Source of the DNA: Gammaproteobacteria bacterium
GTDB lineage: Bacteria > Pseudomonadota > Gammaproteobacteria > Steroidobacterales > Steroidobacteraceae
Direction of reading: 5' to 3'
NCBI GenBank assembly: GCA_005877705.1
Contig: VBNY01000024.1
Coordinates: 1-6,005 of the forward strand
Length of the DNA stretch: 6,005 bases
The translations under genes were made by a program, and so were the position numbers. Positions 1 through 6,005 of the stretch are shown here, piece after piece; position 1 is the stretch's first letter, and every line of letters starts with the position of its first letter. The notes beneath the pieces are model-generated. The model saw only the letters and a list, made by a program, of their open reading frames with translations. It ran no database searches and had not been told where the DNA came from.

Positions 1-1387
1 TGATGCGATGGCTCCAACCCACGATGCGGCCGTTCGCGAGGCTCGCCGCGAGCCGGTCCCGATACACCGGGCGGTAAATGTCCTGAGCAATGTCTTCCTC
101 GCGACTCCACACCACTTTCACCGGCCCGTCGACGTGCTTGGCGATGCGCACGGCCTTGGCGACGTAGTCCACTTCGAGCCGGCGGCCAAAGCCACCGCCG
201 ATGAGATGATTGTGCGCGGTGACTCTGTCGAGCGGCAGGCCTGTCAGTTGCGCGGCCACGGCCTGCGCTCGCGACAGCACCTGCGAGCCGACCCAGATCT
301 CGCATGCATCCGGCTTGAGGTGCACGGTGCAATTCATCGGCTCCATCGTGGCGTGCGCCAGAAAGGGGAGCTCGTAGGCGGCCTCGAGGCGCTCGCCGCT
401 TGCCAACGCCTGAGTCACATCTCCGGCCGTTTTGGCTATCGCGCCGGTCTTCTCACTGGCCGCCCGCAACTGCTGCCAGACCTGCTCCGATGTGACTTGC
501 GCGTTCTCGCCCTCGTCCCAGGTAATCTCCAGCGCCGCGAGCCCGCGGGTCGCAGCCCACATGTGATCGCCGACGACCGCCACCAGGTCCTCCAGCGCGA
601 CGATCTGCCGCACGCCGGGGATCTGTTTCGCCTTGCTGTCATCGACGTGTCCCACCTTGCCGCCAAATACGGGGCAGGCCCGCAGCGTCGCGAACTTCAG
701 CCCCGGCGGCATGACATCGATTCCGTAAAGCGCCTTGCCGTTCACCTTCTCGGGCGTGTCGAGCCGCTTGAGCGGCTTGCCGATCAGCTTGAAGTCGGCT
801 GGTGCCTTGAGCTGCGGCTCGCGCGGCGGTGTCAGTCGTCCCGCCTCCTCTACCAACGCCGCATACGCGACCGTACGCCCGCTCGCTGGGTGGATGACCT
901 TGCCGCTCTCGGTGCGGCAAGCACTCGGATCCGTCCGCCAGCGGCGCGCCGCCGCGCCTACCAGCAGCGCGCGCGCGCCCGCGCCGGCTGTGCGTAGCGG
1001 CGTCCAGAACGCACGGACCGAGTTCGAGTTGCCCGTGACCTGGATATGAAAGAACGGGTTGCCGTAAAGCGCATCGCTGGGCGGTGCATGCTCGAGCCTC
1101 ACCTCATCCAGCCTCACGTCCAGCTCTTCCGCCAGGATCATGGCGACTGCGGTGTAGATGCCCTGGCCCATCTCCACCTGCGGCATGATCAACGTGACCT
1201 TGCCCTGCCGGTCGATGCGGATGAAGGCGTTCGGCGCGAACGGCTCGCGGGCCTGCACATTCGCAGAAGTCGCCAGCGGCATGCGAAAGCCGAGCAATAG
1301 AGCGCCGCCCGCCGCCCCGCCGGCCTGCAGAAATGCTCGGCGCGAGGCGAATATGGTAACCGCTGATCGCGAGGGTGCCTCGGACAT
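1..1387 (-). CDS. Molybdopterin-binding large subunit, isoquinoline 1-oxidoreductase beta (IorB)-like, xanthine dehydrogenase superfamily; partial, C-terminus beyond left edge
   Basis: Large catalytic subunit of a molybdenum hydroxylase, which inserts oxygen from water into an aldehyde or N-heterocycle. I translated it directly: it opens at ATG 1387 and stays open for 462 codons to the edge. The N-terminus is a Tat signal: SRRAFLQAGG at residues 15-24, a Gly/Ala/Leu hydrophobic stretch, and a plausible cleavage after VQA (46). VEMGQG (71-76) and LAEELD (85-90) are typical of the IorB-type order, in which a cofactor-domain segment precedes the hammerhead domain (about 205-295). The second cofactor domain carries AHATMEPM (344-351), the molybdopterin loop GGGFGRR (397-403) and WSREEDI..D.YRP (427-440). 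Family members are roughly 700-780 residues, so about 60% is visible; the catalytic Glu region is outside. The start is fixed by GAGGAGG seven bases upstream. The substrate cannot be deduced: isoquinoline, nicotinate-like rings and aldehydes are all possible. Confidence 0.95.
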   Translation of the reverse strand, partial: MSEAPSRSAVTIFASRRAFLQAGGAAGGALLLGFRMPLATSANVQAREPFAPNAFIRIDRQGKVTLIMPQVEMGQGIYTAVAMILAEELDVRLDEVRLEHAPPSDALYGNPFFHIQVTGNSNSVRAFWTPLRTAGAGARALLVGAAARRWRTDPSACRTESGKVIHPASGRTVAYAALVEEAGRLTPPREPQLKAPADFKLIGKPLKRLDTPEKVNGKALYGIDVMPPGLKFATLRACPVFGGKVGHVDDSKAKQIPGVRQIVALEDLVAVVGDHMWAATRGLAALEITWDEGENAQVTSEQVWQQLRAASEKTGAIAKTAGDVTQALASGERLEAAYELPFLAHATMEPMNCTVHLKPDACEIWVGSQVLSRAQAVAAQLTGLPLDRVTAHNHLIGGGFGRRLEVDYVAKAVRIAKHVDGPVKVVWSREEDIAQDIYRPVYRDRLAASLANGRIVGWSHRI

Positions 1388-1394
1388 GATCGCG

Positions 1395-1401
1395 CCTCCT
1401 C
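1395..1401 (-). promoter_or_regulatory. Ribosome binding site of the molybdopterin subunit gene
   Basis: GAGGAGG on the minus strand lies seven bases before ATG 1387, a near-ideal Shine-Dalgarno match. It sits inside the 21-bp gap after the small-subunit stop, so the large subunit has its own initiation signal. It also decides the start codon: the Tat motif follows immediately. Confidence 0.85.
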
Positions 1402-1408
1402 GATGGTG

Positions 1409-1864
1409 CTAAGTGGCGTGGGCCGCGCGCTTGATGGCTTCGCGAATGCGTACGTACGTGCCGCAACGACAGATGTTGCCCGCCATCGCGGCATCGATGT
1501 CGGCATCGTCGGGATTGGCCGTGGCGCTCAACAGCGCCGCCGCCGACATGATCTGACCCGACTGGCAATAGCCACACTGAATGACTTCCAGATCGAGCCA
1601 GGCCTGCTGCACCTTTGCGCCCACGGCGGTGGCCCCCACGCCTTCGATTGTTGTGATCGCACGCTCACCGATCGATCCCACGGGCAACTGGCAGGAACGA
1701 ACCGGTGCGCCAGCTACGTGCACCGTGCAGGCCCCACATTGCGCAATCCCGCACCCGAACTTGGTCCCGGTCAGACCCAACACATCGCGCAGGACCCACA
1801 GCAGCGGCATGTCCGCGGGAACGTCGACAGTGCGCGATTCACCGTTGACCTGCAGAGTAGTCAT
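1409..1864 (-). CDS. [2Fe-2S]-binding small subunit of molybdenum hydroxylase, isoquinoline 1-oxidoreductase alpha (IorA)-like
   Basis: A 151-residue electron-transfer subunit with two [2Fe-2S] clusters that carry electrons from the molybdenum site of the partner subunit to an external acceptor. The plant-ferredoxin-like N-terminal domain has the C-x4-C-x2-C set (C38, C43, C46) plus C58. The C-terminal helical domain has QCGYCQSGQ with C97 and C100, then ICRCGTY with C132 and C134. All eight cluster cysteines are present, and the length matches the family (about 150-170). QCGYCQSGQIM rather than QCGFCTPG is what I associate with the IorA/periplasmic aldehyde-oxidase branch; this is recollection, not a search. 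No signal peptide is visible, so export would depend on the Tat signal of the large subunit. The start at 1864 is supported by AAGGA six bases upstream. The gene sits 22 bp after the membrane protein gene and 21 bp before the large subunit, consistent with one operon. Confidence 0.95.
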   Translation of the reverse strand: MTTLQVNGESRTVDVPADMPLLWVLRDVLGLTGTKFGCGIAQCGACTVHVAGAPVRSCQLPVGSIGERAITTIEGVGATAVGAKVQQAWLDLEVIQCGYCQSGQIMSAAALLSATANPDDADIDAAMAGNICRCGTYVRIREAIKRAAHAT

Positions 1865-1870
1865 GGGCGG

Positions 1871-1875
1871 TCCTT
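1871..1875 (-). promoter_or_regulatory. Ribosome binding site of the [2Fe-2S] subunit gene
   Basis: AAGGA on the minus strand lies six bases before ATG 1864, within the 22-bp gap after the membrane protein stop codon. Confidence 0.7.
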
Positions 1876-1886
1876 GGTTACTGGTT

Positions 1887-2402
1887 TTAGGCGAACTGAG
1901 TGGTCGGGGTCTGCGGGGCGCGCCGCTCGGCTCGCAGGCGCCTCAGTTGCAGGCCGGCCCCGATCAGGAAGACGACGAAGGCCCCGCCGATCGCCGCCTG
2001 CAGCCCCGGGGCGTCGGGGCTCGATGCCAGAGGGTGGCCGGAGGGGATGCGGGTCGCGGTCTCCGTGAATGCCGGAATGATGTGAAAGAAGAACGTGAGT
2101 GAATAGCCGAGGACCGCCACGTAACGCGACGCGCGACCCGTGAAGGACCTTGTTTCCGCTGCGTAGGCGATCGCCAGCACGACCAGCGTGATGATTCCCA
2201 GTGCATGCGGCTTGCCGAAGCCACCGTGATGAAAGATAAAAAAGCCTGTCACGCAAGTGGCGATGGTGAGCGCGACGTAGGCCATGCCGGCACCCGTGCG
2301 AGTGCCGATTTCCTGGTATCTGACCAAGCCAACGACGCCAGCCGCGACGGCTAGCAGACTGATGAGGGTGTGGAACAGGCCAAACGGAGTGATGCCGAAC
2401 AT
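1887..2402 (-). CDS. Multi-pass (about five-helix) inner-membrane protein of unknown function, first gene of the molybdenum hydroxylase operon
   Basis: A 171-residue membrane protein that I cannot assign to a named family. Hydrophobic segments lie at about residues 9-28, 38-58, 65-83, 93-113 and 135-155; a short Arg-rich tail (LRRLRAERR, 153-161) probably faces the cytoplasm. Histidines sit at or near helix ends: H11 (FHTLISLL), H58-H59 (FHHGGFGKPH), H66 and H107 (FFHIIPAFTE). Such positions could bind heme or quinone, but no standard heme signature is present. The start at 2402 is chosen because GGGGAG lies six bases upstream and the first helix follows at once. An in-frame ATG at 2450 and earlier ones to 2789 would add Arg-rich, non-hydrophobic sequence from the palindrome-rich gap and are rejected. 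The stop is 22 bp from the [2Fe-2S] subunit gene, so co-transcription is likely. A role as anchor or electron partner is inferred only from this context. Confidence 0.85.
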   Translation of the reverse strand: MFGITPFGLFHTLISLLAVAAGVVGLVRYQEIGTRTGAGMAYVALTIATCVTGFFIFHHGGFGKPHALGIITLVVLAIAYAAETRSFTGRASRYVAVLGYSLTFFFHIIPAFTETATRIPSGHPLASSPDAPGLQAAIGGAFVVFLIGAGLQLRRLRAERRAPQTPTTQFA

Positions 2403-2408
2403 GGAAAG

Positions 2409-2414
2409 CTCCCC
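2409..2414 (-). promoter_or_regulatory. Ribosome binding site of the membrane protein gene
   Basis: GGGGAG on the minus strand, part of a GGGGGGAG run, lies six bases before ATG 2402. It supports the 171-residue form over longer upstream in-frame starts. Confidence 0.65.
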
Positions 2415-2497
2415 CCGCATAGGCGGCCTCGATTTCCAGAAAGTACTCATCGATGTGAAGCAACCCCTGCCTGAAGTCAGAGGCTTTATTCTCAGGA

Positions 2498-2512
2498 GCA
2501 AGCAGAGCTTGC
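2498..2512. repeat. Short inverted repeat, 6-bp stem
   Basis: GCAAGC-AGA-GCTTGC forms a perfect six-base stem with a three-base loop, about 95 bp upstream of the membrane protein start. It may be part of the operon leader or of the same repeat cluster as the palindromes further upstream. It is short enough to be chance on its own. Confidence 0.4.
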
Positions 2513-2650
2513 AGAATTCCCCATGTGCAGCCGCATCCTCTGCGCGTTGCACTGCAGCAGCTTGCGCCAGCAATCCCCCGATATTCGGCTGTGCCGCCGT
2601 GCGTCGATAGGGATACGCGCGACAGAGAACACTGTAGCGCAATTCCTCCC

Positions 2651-2664
2651 GCGACTGAAGTCGC
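2651..2664. repeat. REP-like palindromic core
   Basis: GCGACT-GA-AGTCGC is a perfect six-base stem with a two-base loop (five bases plus TGAA loop is the sterically easier form). Read on the minus strand it is GCGACTTCAGTCGC. This resembles the core of palindromic intergenic units that I recall as frequent in Xanthomonadaceae and some pseudomonads. Only one copy is in the window, so repeat status is inferred. Confidence 0.45.
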
Positions 2665-2687
2665 TTGCTTTCCTTGCGAGGAGTTCT

Positions 2688-2701
2688 ATGCGGATCCGCA
2701 T
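2688..2701. repeat. Perfect 14-bp palindrome
   Basis: ATGCGGATCCGCAT is identical to its own reverse complement over 14 bases with no spacer; the flanking pair (T/T) breaks the symmetry. It lies 286 bp upstream of the membrane protein start. It could be a binding site for a dimeric regulator or part of a dispersed repeat. Function is not shown by the sequence. Confidence 0.5.
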
Positions 2702-2760
2702 TCCCGTGGTCTTCATGACCGGCTGGATCAGGTCGAGGACGAGAGGGCGCGCGCGCAAGC

Positions 2761-2791
2761 GAGTGTGTGCGCCCTGCCGGCGCACACACTC
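2761..2791 (-). terminator. Strong hairpin after the protease gene, probable terminator
   Basis: A perfect 13-bp stem (2761-2773 with 2779-2791) and a five-base loop begin 27 bases after the protease stop codon. On the minus strand the 5' arm is GAGTGTGTGCGCC. A U-tract does not follow (CGCTTGCGCG), so this is not a canonical intrinsic terminator. It may mark a processed or Rho-assisted 3' end, or protect the mRNA end. The upstream flank is a short CACT tandem repeat (2787-2800). Confidence 0.6.
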
Positions 2792-2818
2792 ACTCACTCA
2801 AAGACTCCGGGCGGCTTC

Positions 2819-5800
2819 TTAATCGCCCCCGATCGGCAACAGCAACGCCTGCCGTGACCCGCCCGTCGTATTCTCTGTCGAGACGACCATGACTCCCAGC
2901 GCGGGCGTCTTGCGGAACTCCGCCCGATCGATGGTGATCGGCACGGCGGCCGTCGCCCTCGGCGTCAAGGTCGCAAAGGCCGCGGTGCTGATGGCGTTGT
3001 TGAAGGCATTGAATCTCGCCGGCGTCAGGAGCGCGTCGCCGGGCTGGCTACCCACATTGTCGAAGCTCTGGATCACGTAGCTGAGACGCGGGTTGGAGGC
3101 TGTGATACCGACATCACCCGCGACCACGGGCACCAGCAGCGTGTTTGCATCGGTGGGGGCATAGGCGAGGAGCGGTTCCAGAGATGCTGCGTTCGTCGCC
3201 AGATTGAGGACGACCACGGCGACCTGACCGCTGAAGCCAGCGCCAGTAACCGCCCCCAGATCGACTGCGATCACGTCGAAGTCCGGCTTTCCGTCTCCGT
3301 TGACATCGACGAGGATGTCGTATTCGTTGGTCGCCGCGTTGGACCACGCGCCGAAGGTGTTGACCGCGAACACCATGAGCTGCCCGAACGGCGGTCCATT
3401 GTCGAAGGACTGCACACCCACCGAGCGCACACCGAGCGAGCCCAGGTTGGCGTGCGTTCCACGCAGCCCCCAGGCGTAGAAGTCGGCCGACCCGGCCACC
3501 GAGCCCGAGCTGTTGGTCAGCTGGACGGCCGCGGTCGTTGCATGGCCCGTCAAGAAATCCTCCTGGGTCCGGGCTTGCACGATCGAGCGCGCGCGCGCCA
3601 CCAGGTAATAGGGCACACTCAGCGTCACGCCGGCATTGCCGCTCGTCGGCGTGAGGACGATGCGACCCGAGACCTGGCGGAAGAGGCTGGAGTCGCCCAC
3701 TGTCGCCACCGGGACTGACACGCTGAGGTGCAAGCCGGCACTCCCCCCGGCCGATACCGTCACCTGCATAGGCGAGACGGAGATCGTGTGCGGCGAGCCC
3801 GCGCCCTTGACGATTGAGACGGCAAAGGTCGCCGGCGACGAACCGCGATTCTCCACGAGGAAGCCGCCATCGCGCGACACGTCCGCGGTCGACTCGACGA
3901 CCCCGAAGCTTACACTGGGCAAACCGCTCTCTGTCCGCGCGATGACGGACGAGCTCGCGGCCGCGGCCGGCTGCACCAGTCCGTTGCCACCGCGCCGCGC
4001 CGAGTAGCCGTTGAGCTGTGTGGCATCAGCGGTGTTGACGAGCCCAACCGCCACGGCATCGGCGCTCCAGCGGGGATGGGCTTGAATCGCGAGTGCGGCA
4101 CTACCGGCCACGTGCGGCGCGGCCTGGGAGGTCCCGGATATGAACTCGCCCTGGTTGCCGGTGCCTACGGCCGTGGAGAATACGCTGACTCCCGGCGCAC
4201 TGATGTCGGGCTTGAGTTGACCATCCCCGATGCGCGGACCGCCTGAGCTGAAGCCGGCGAATGCCCGGAATCCAGCGTTGTGGACGTTCGCAAAGGCGAT
4301 TGAGGCATGGACCGGCGATGGGACGCTGGTGAACGTGGCGCTGTCGCTCTGCTGCAGCTCGATGAAGGGGATGGTGACGCCGGGAATAGCGGGATTAAAG
4401 AAACCGCTAGTGTTGTTGACCACGCCGATCGCGACTGCGCCCGCACCCGCGGCAAGGGTTGCTTTGGTGACGAACGTGCAAGAGCCGCGTGCCACGATTA
4501 CGAGCGCGCCCGCTGCGCCGCTTGACGGATAATCGGCAGAACTACAGCCCAGGGCCAGGCTCCCCGCGTTCGTCAGGATGACGGCGGGCACAGGACCGCT
4601 CGGCAGCGGTGCGGCAGGGTCCGCGTCGACGCCGTCCGCACCGCCGCCGGTGGACAACGCGATATGAACGCCGTTCACCAGAAACTGATGTGAGTCAATC
4701 GCTGCGACGGCGATCACCTTCTCACCGCTGGCCGGACTCCCGCCGATATAGGCGGCCGGCCCGGCGTTGCCCGCCGAGGCGACTACGACAATACCGGCAT
4801 TGACCGCGTTCTCGGAGGCTTCCGCATCGGCGACGTCCTCGCCCCCGAAAGCCGCGCCGAGGGACATGCTGATCACCTGCATGCCGTGTTGTATCGCCCA
4901 GTCGATGGCCTCGACGACGACATCTGTCGAGCCGGTACAGCCGAATACGCGCACCTCGTACAAGTCTGCAAGGGGGGCGACGCCGGGGCCAACGGTGAAC
5001 GACACGCCCGGCGTGGCCGCATCGTAGGGACCGGTGAAGGTGGCTCCGGCCGCCGTGACCCCGAACCCGGCGATGGTTCCGGCCGTATGGCTGCCGTGAC
5101 CATTGCAGTCCAAAGGGTTGGGGTCCGGCATGGGGGTGTTCTTGGCAGGATCCTTGGAGCTGGCATCGTAGTTGTCGCCTACCAGGTCCGTGCCGCCCTT
5201 CACTTTCGGCGCATTCGGACCGAACAGTGCCGGATCGGCGGGAGCCGTGCTCGCCGCGGCGGCGGACGCAAAGGCAGCCGCGGTGCCTGGACCGCCGAAG
5301 TTCGCATGCGTGAAATCGATCCCCGTGTCGAAGTGGGCGACTTTGATGTGCTCGCCATGTAGCCCGGGCGGACCCTGCCACGCGCTCGGCGCACCAATGA
5401 AAGGCACACTCTGGGCGTTGTCGAGGTGATAGGTCGCGACCGGCTTGACCGCCACGATGCCGGGCAGCGTCGCCAGGTGGCTGATTTGATCCGGCGTCGC
5501 GCGAATCTTGACGCCGTTGATGGCGTGCTGGAAGGTCGTGAGCACCTTGGCGCCCTCGGCCTCGGCGGCTGCAATGATCGGCTGCTGCTGCGCGCGCAAG
5601 TTGGTTTCGATCGTCTGCCGATCGGTTTCGGAGATTTCCTTGCCAGGCATCCGGCTGCGCACTACCGCCACCGGATCGCCAGCCAGCTTCAGGACGACGA
5701 CGCGCTCGCGCTGCTGTCCCAAAGCAATGGCGGGTGTGAACCTGCCGACCGTCGGCGACACCGCCAGGCGATTGTCTGTCGGCTGCGCGGATGACAGGGC

Positions 5801-5896
5801 CGGGCAGACCGCGAATGCGGTCAGCAACATTATGGTAAGTCTCTGCACTTCACCGGACGAAGCGCGCACGTCGACGCGCGACTGCTGAGGTCTCAT
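2819..5896 (-). CDS. Secreted S8 family serine protease (subtilase) with I9 propeptide, PA-like insertion and long beta-rich C-terminal region
   Basis: A 1025-residue exported endopeptidase. The N-terminus has a basic, fairly long n-region, a hydrophobic core (LTIMLLTAFAV, 20-30) and a probable signal peptidase I site after LSSA (37). Residues about 65-157 resemble an inhibitor I9 propeptide. The triad is complete: D190 (HFDTGID), H267 (NGHGSHTAG) and S590 (SGTSQAAPHVAG); the oxyanion Asn is N377 (ASAGNAGP). An Ala-rich insertion (about 205-225) lies between D and H. A PA-like domain (about 430-535, GSCTFVTKA) interrupts the catalytic domain between N377 and S590. Residues about 655-770 look Fn3/Ig-like. 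The remainder is beta-rich with a calcium-type loop DVNGDGKPD (864-872). No PEP-CTERM or LPxTG signal is visible, so release by a type II route is likely but inferred. Start 5896 has AGGGGA nine bases upstream; the alternative Met23 (5830) has a poor site. The gene is probably monocistronic. Confidence 0.95.
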   Translation of the reverse strand: MRPQQSRVDVRASSGEVQRLTIMLLTAFAVCPALSSAQPTDNRLAVSPTVGRFTPAIALGQQRERVVVLKLAGDPVAVVRSRMPGKEISETDRQTIETNLRAQQQPIIAAAEAEGAKVLTTFQHAINGVKIRATPDQISHLATLPGIVAVKPVATYHLDNAQSVPFIGAPSAWQGPPGLHGEHIKVAHFDTGIDFTHANFGGPGTAAAFASAAAASTAPADPALFGPNAPKVKGGTDLVGDNYDASSKDPAKNTPMPDPNPLDCNGHGSHTAGTIAGFGVTAAGATFTGPYDAATPGVSFTVGPGVAPLADLYEVRVFGCTGSTDVVVEAIDWAIQHGMQVISMSLGAAFGGEDVADAEASENAVNAGIVVVASAGNAGPAAYIGGSPASGEKVIAVAAIDSHQFLVNGVHIALSTGGGADGVDADPAAPLPSGPVPAVILTNAGSLALGCSSADYPSSGAAGALVIVARGSCTFVTKATLAAGAGAVAIGVVNNTSGFFNPAIPGVTIPFIELQQSDSATFTSVPSPVHASIAFANVHNAGFRAFAGFSSGGPRIGDGQLKPDISAPGVSVFSTAVGTGNQGEFISGTSQAAPHVAGSAALAIQAHPRWSADAVAVGLVNTADATQLNGYSARRGGNGLVQPAAAASSSVIARTESGLPSVSFGVVESTADVSRDGGFLVENRGSSPATFAVSIVKGAGSPHTISVSPMQVTVSAGGSAGLHLSVSVPVATVGDSSLFRQVSGRIVLTPTSGNAGVTLSVPYYLVARARSIVQARTQEDFLTGHATTAAVQLTNSSGSVAGSADFYAWGLRGTHANLGSLGVRSVGVQSFDNGPPFGQLMVFAVNTFGAWSNAATNEYDILVDVNGDGKPDFDVIAVDLGAVTGAGFSGQVAVVVLNLATNAASLEPLLAYAPTDANTLLVPVVAGDVGITASNPRLSYVIQSFDNVGSQPGDALLTPARFNAFNNAISTAAFATLTPRATAAVPITIDRAEFRKTPALGVMVVSTENTTGGSRQALLLPIGGD

Positions 5897-5905
5897 TTGG
5901 AAGTA

Positions 5906-5911
5906 TCCCCT
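5906..5911 (-). promoter_or_regulatory. Probable ribosome binding site of the subtilase gene
   Basis: AGGGGA on the minus strand lies nine bases before ATG 5896. It is a moderate match with slightly long spacing, and it is the reason to prefer this start over Met23. The rest of 5912-6005 is non-coding as far as visible and presumably holds the promoter. AT-rich patches occur at 5911-5920 and near 5947-5965, but no clear -35/-10 pair stands out. Confidence 0.45.
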
Positions 5912-6005
5912 GATTTATTGTGCGGACAGCCGTCACTGCGGTCTCGCAATAGATACATGTTGCTACTTTGGAGTGCCGACTACAAGAACCGCAACGCACG
6001 CTGGC

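Larger units (their letters stand above)
2403..2818. other. Non-coding gap of 416 bp between the protease gene and the hydroxylase operon, rich in short palindromes
   Basis: No convincing gene is present. The minus-strand reading frames across it (2492-2797 and the upstream extension of the membrane protein frame) are Arg/Ser/Cys-rich, lack a domain pattern and run straight through inverted repeats. The gap holds the terminator-like hairpin (2761-2791), the perfect palindrome at 2688-2701, the hairpins at 2651-2664 and 2498-2512, and an alternating GC run just before 2757. It must contain the operon promoter, but I find no -35/-10 pair good enough to mark. Confidence 0.7.

Noticed and set aside
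8..997. 329-residue open frame on the plus strand
   Set aside because: It is antisense to the molybdopterin subunit, which shows family motifs in every part of its frame. The plus-strand protein is Arg/His/Leu-rich with no domain pattern, as expected of a GC-rich shadow frame.
1403..2102. Plus-strand open frames of 221 and 173 residues
   Set aside because: They lie opposite the [2Fe-2S] subunit and the membrane protein, whose cysteine motifs and hydrophobic helices are unambiguous. The plus-strand products are low-complexity Arg/Gly/Pro sequences.
1887..2789. 300-residue version of the membrane protein starting at 2789
   Set aside because: The extra 129 residues read through the hairpin and palindromes, are Arg-rich and non-hydrophobic, and have no supporting ribosome binding site. 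ATG 2402 has a good site and begins right before the first helix.
2492..2797. Possible 101-residue minus-strand gene in the gap
   Set aside because: It starts inside the terminator hairpin, spans several palindromes, has no Shine-Dalgarno support and no recognisable fold. It is more likely a reading of repeat DNA.
4722..5381. 219-residue minus-strand open frame overlapping the protease
   Set aside because: It is the shifted frame of the subtilase catalytic domain, and its Arg-rich product is a shadow; the true frame holds the intact triad.
5804..5830. Possible lipobox (FAVC, Cys31) making the protease a lipoprotein
   Set aside because: Positions -3 to -1 (F-A-V) do not fit the usual L-A/S-G/A-C pattern, and a better signal peptidase I site (LSSA) follows closely.
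1..6005. A novel defence or mobile system
   Set aside because: I looked for transposase, integrase, nuclease, helicase, toxin-antitoxin and CRISPR-like patterns on both strands and saw none; all coding sequence is explained by four genes of known or membrane type.

Overview
The window is GC-rich DNA from a Gram-negative bacterium. It is most likely a proteobacterium: there is a Tat-exported IorAB-type molybdenum hydroxylase, strong Shine-Dalgarno sites, and dense coding with short intergenic gaps. Palindromic intergenic units around a GCGACT-GA-AGTCGC core resemble those I recall from Xanthomonadaceae-like gammaproteobacteria. That placement is an inference and is not proven by the sequence. 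All four genes lie on the minus strand, so the biological reading order runs from the right edge to the left edge.

Region by region, in transcription order: 5897-6005 is the upstream region of the first gene. 5896-2819 encodes a 1025-residue secreted S8 serine protease (subtilase) with a signal peptide, an I9-type propeptide, a catalytic domain with a PA-like insertion, and about 370 residues of C-terminal beta-rich modules that include a DxNxDGxxD calcium-type loop. Its stop is followed by a perfect 13-bp hairpin (2761-2791), a probable transcription end. 2403-2818 is a 416-bp non-coding gap that is unusually rich in short palindromes. 2402-1887 encodes a 171-residue, roughly five-helix membrane protein of unknown function. 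1864-1409 encodes the small [2Fe-2S] subunit, and 1387 to the left edge encodes the first 462 residues of the large molybdopterin subunit of an isoquinoline 1-oxidoreductase-like enzyme.

The last three genes are separated by only 22 and 21 bp and each has its own ribosome binding site, so they probably form one operon. The large subunit carries a twin-arginine signal and the small subunit has no signal. The natural reading is that the folded, cofactor-loaded heterodimer is exported together to the periplasm. There it would oxidise an N-heterocycle or aldehyde and pass electrons to the respiratory chain. The histidine-bearing membrane protein is a candidate anchor or electron partner, but this rests only on gene order. 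The protease looks like a separate transcription unit with no evident functional link.

I see no tRNA, rRNA, CRISPR array, insertion sequence or phage gene. The window is mostly ordinary. The points most worth a second look are the unknown membrane protein tied to the hydroxylase operon and the palindrome-rich gap ahead of it.
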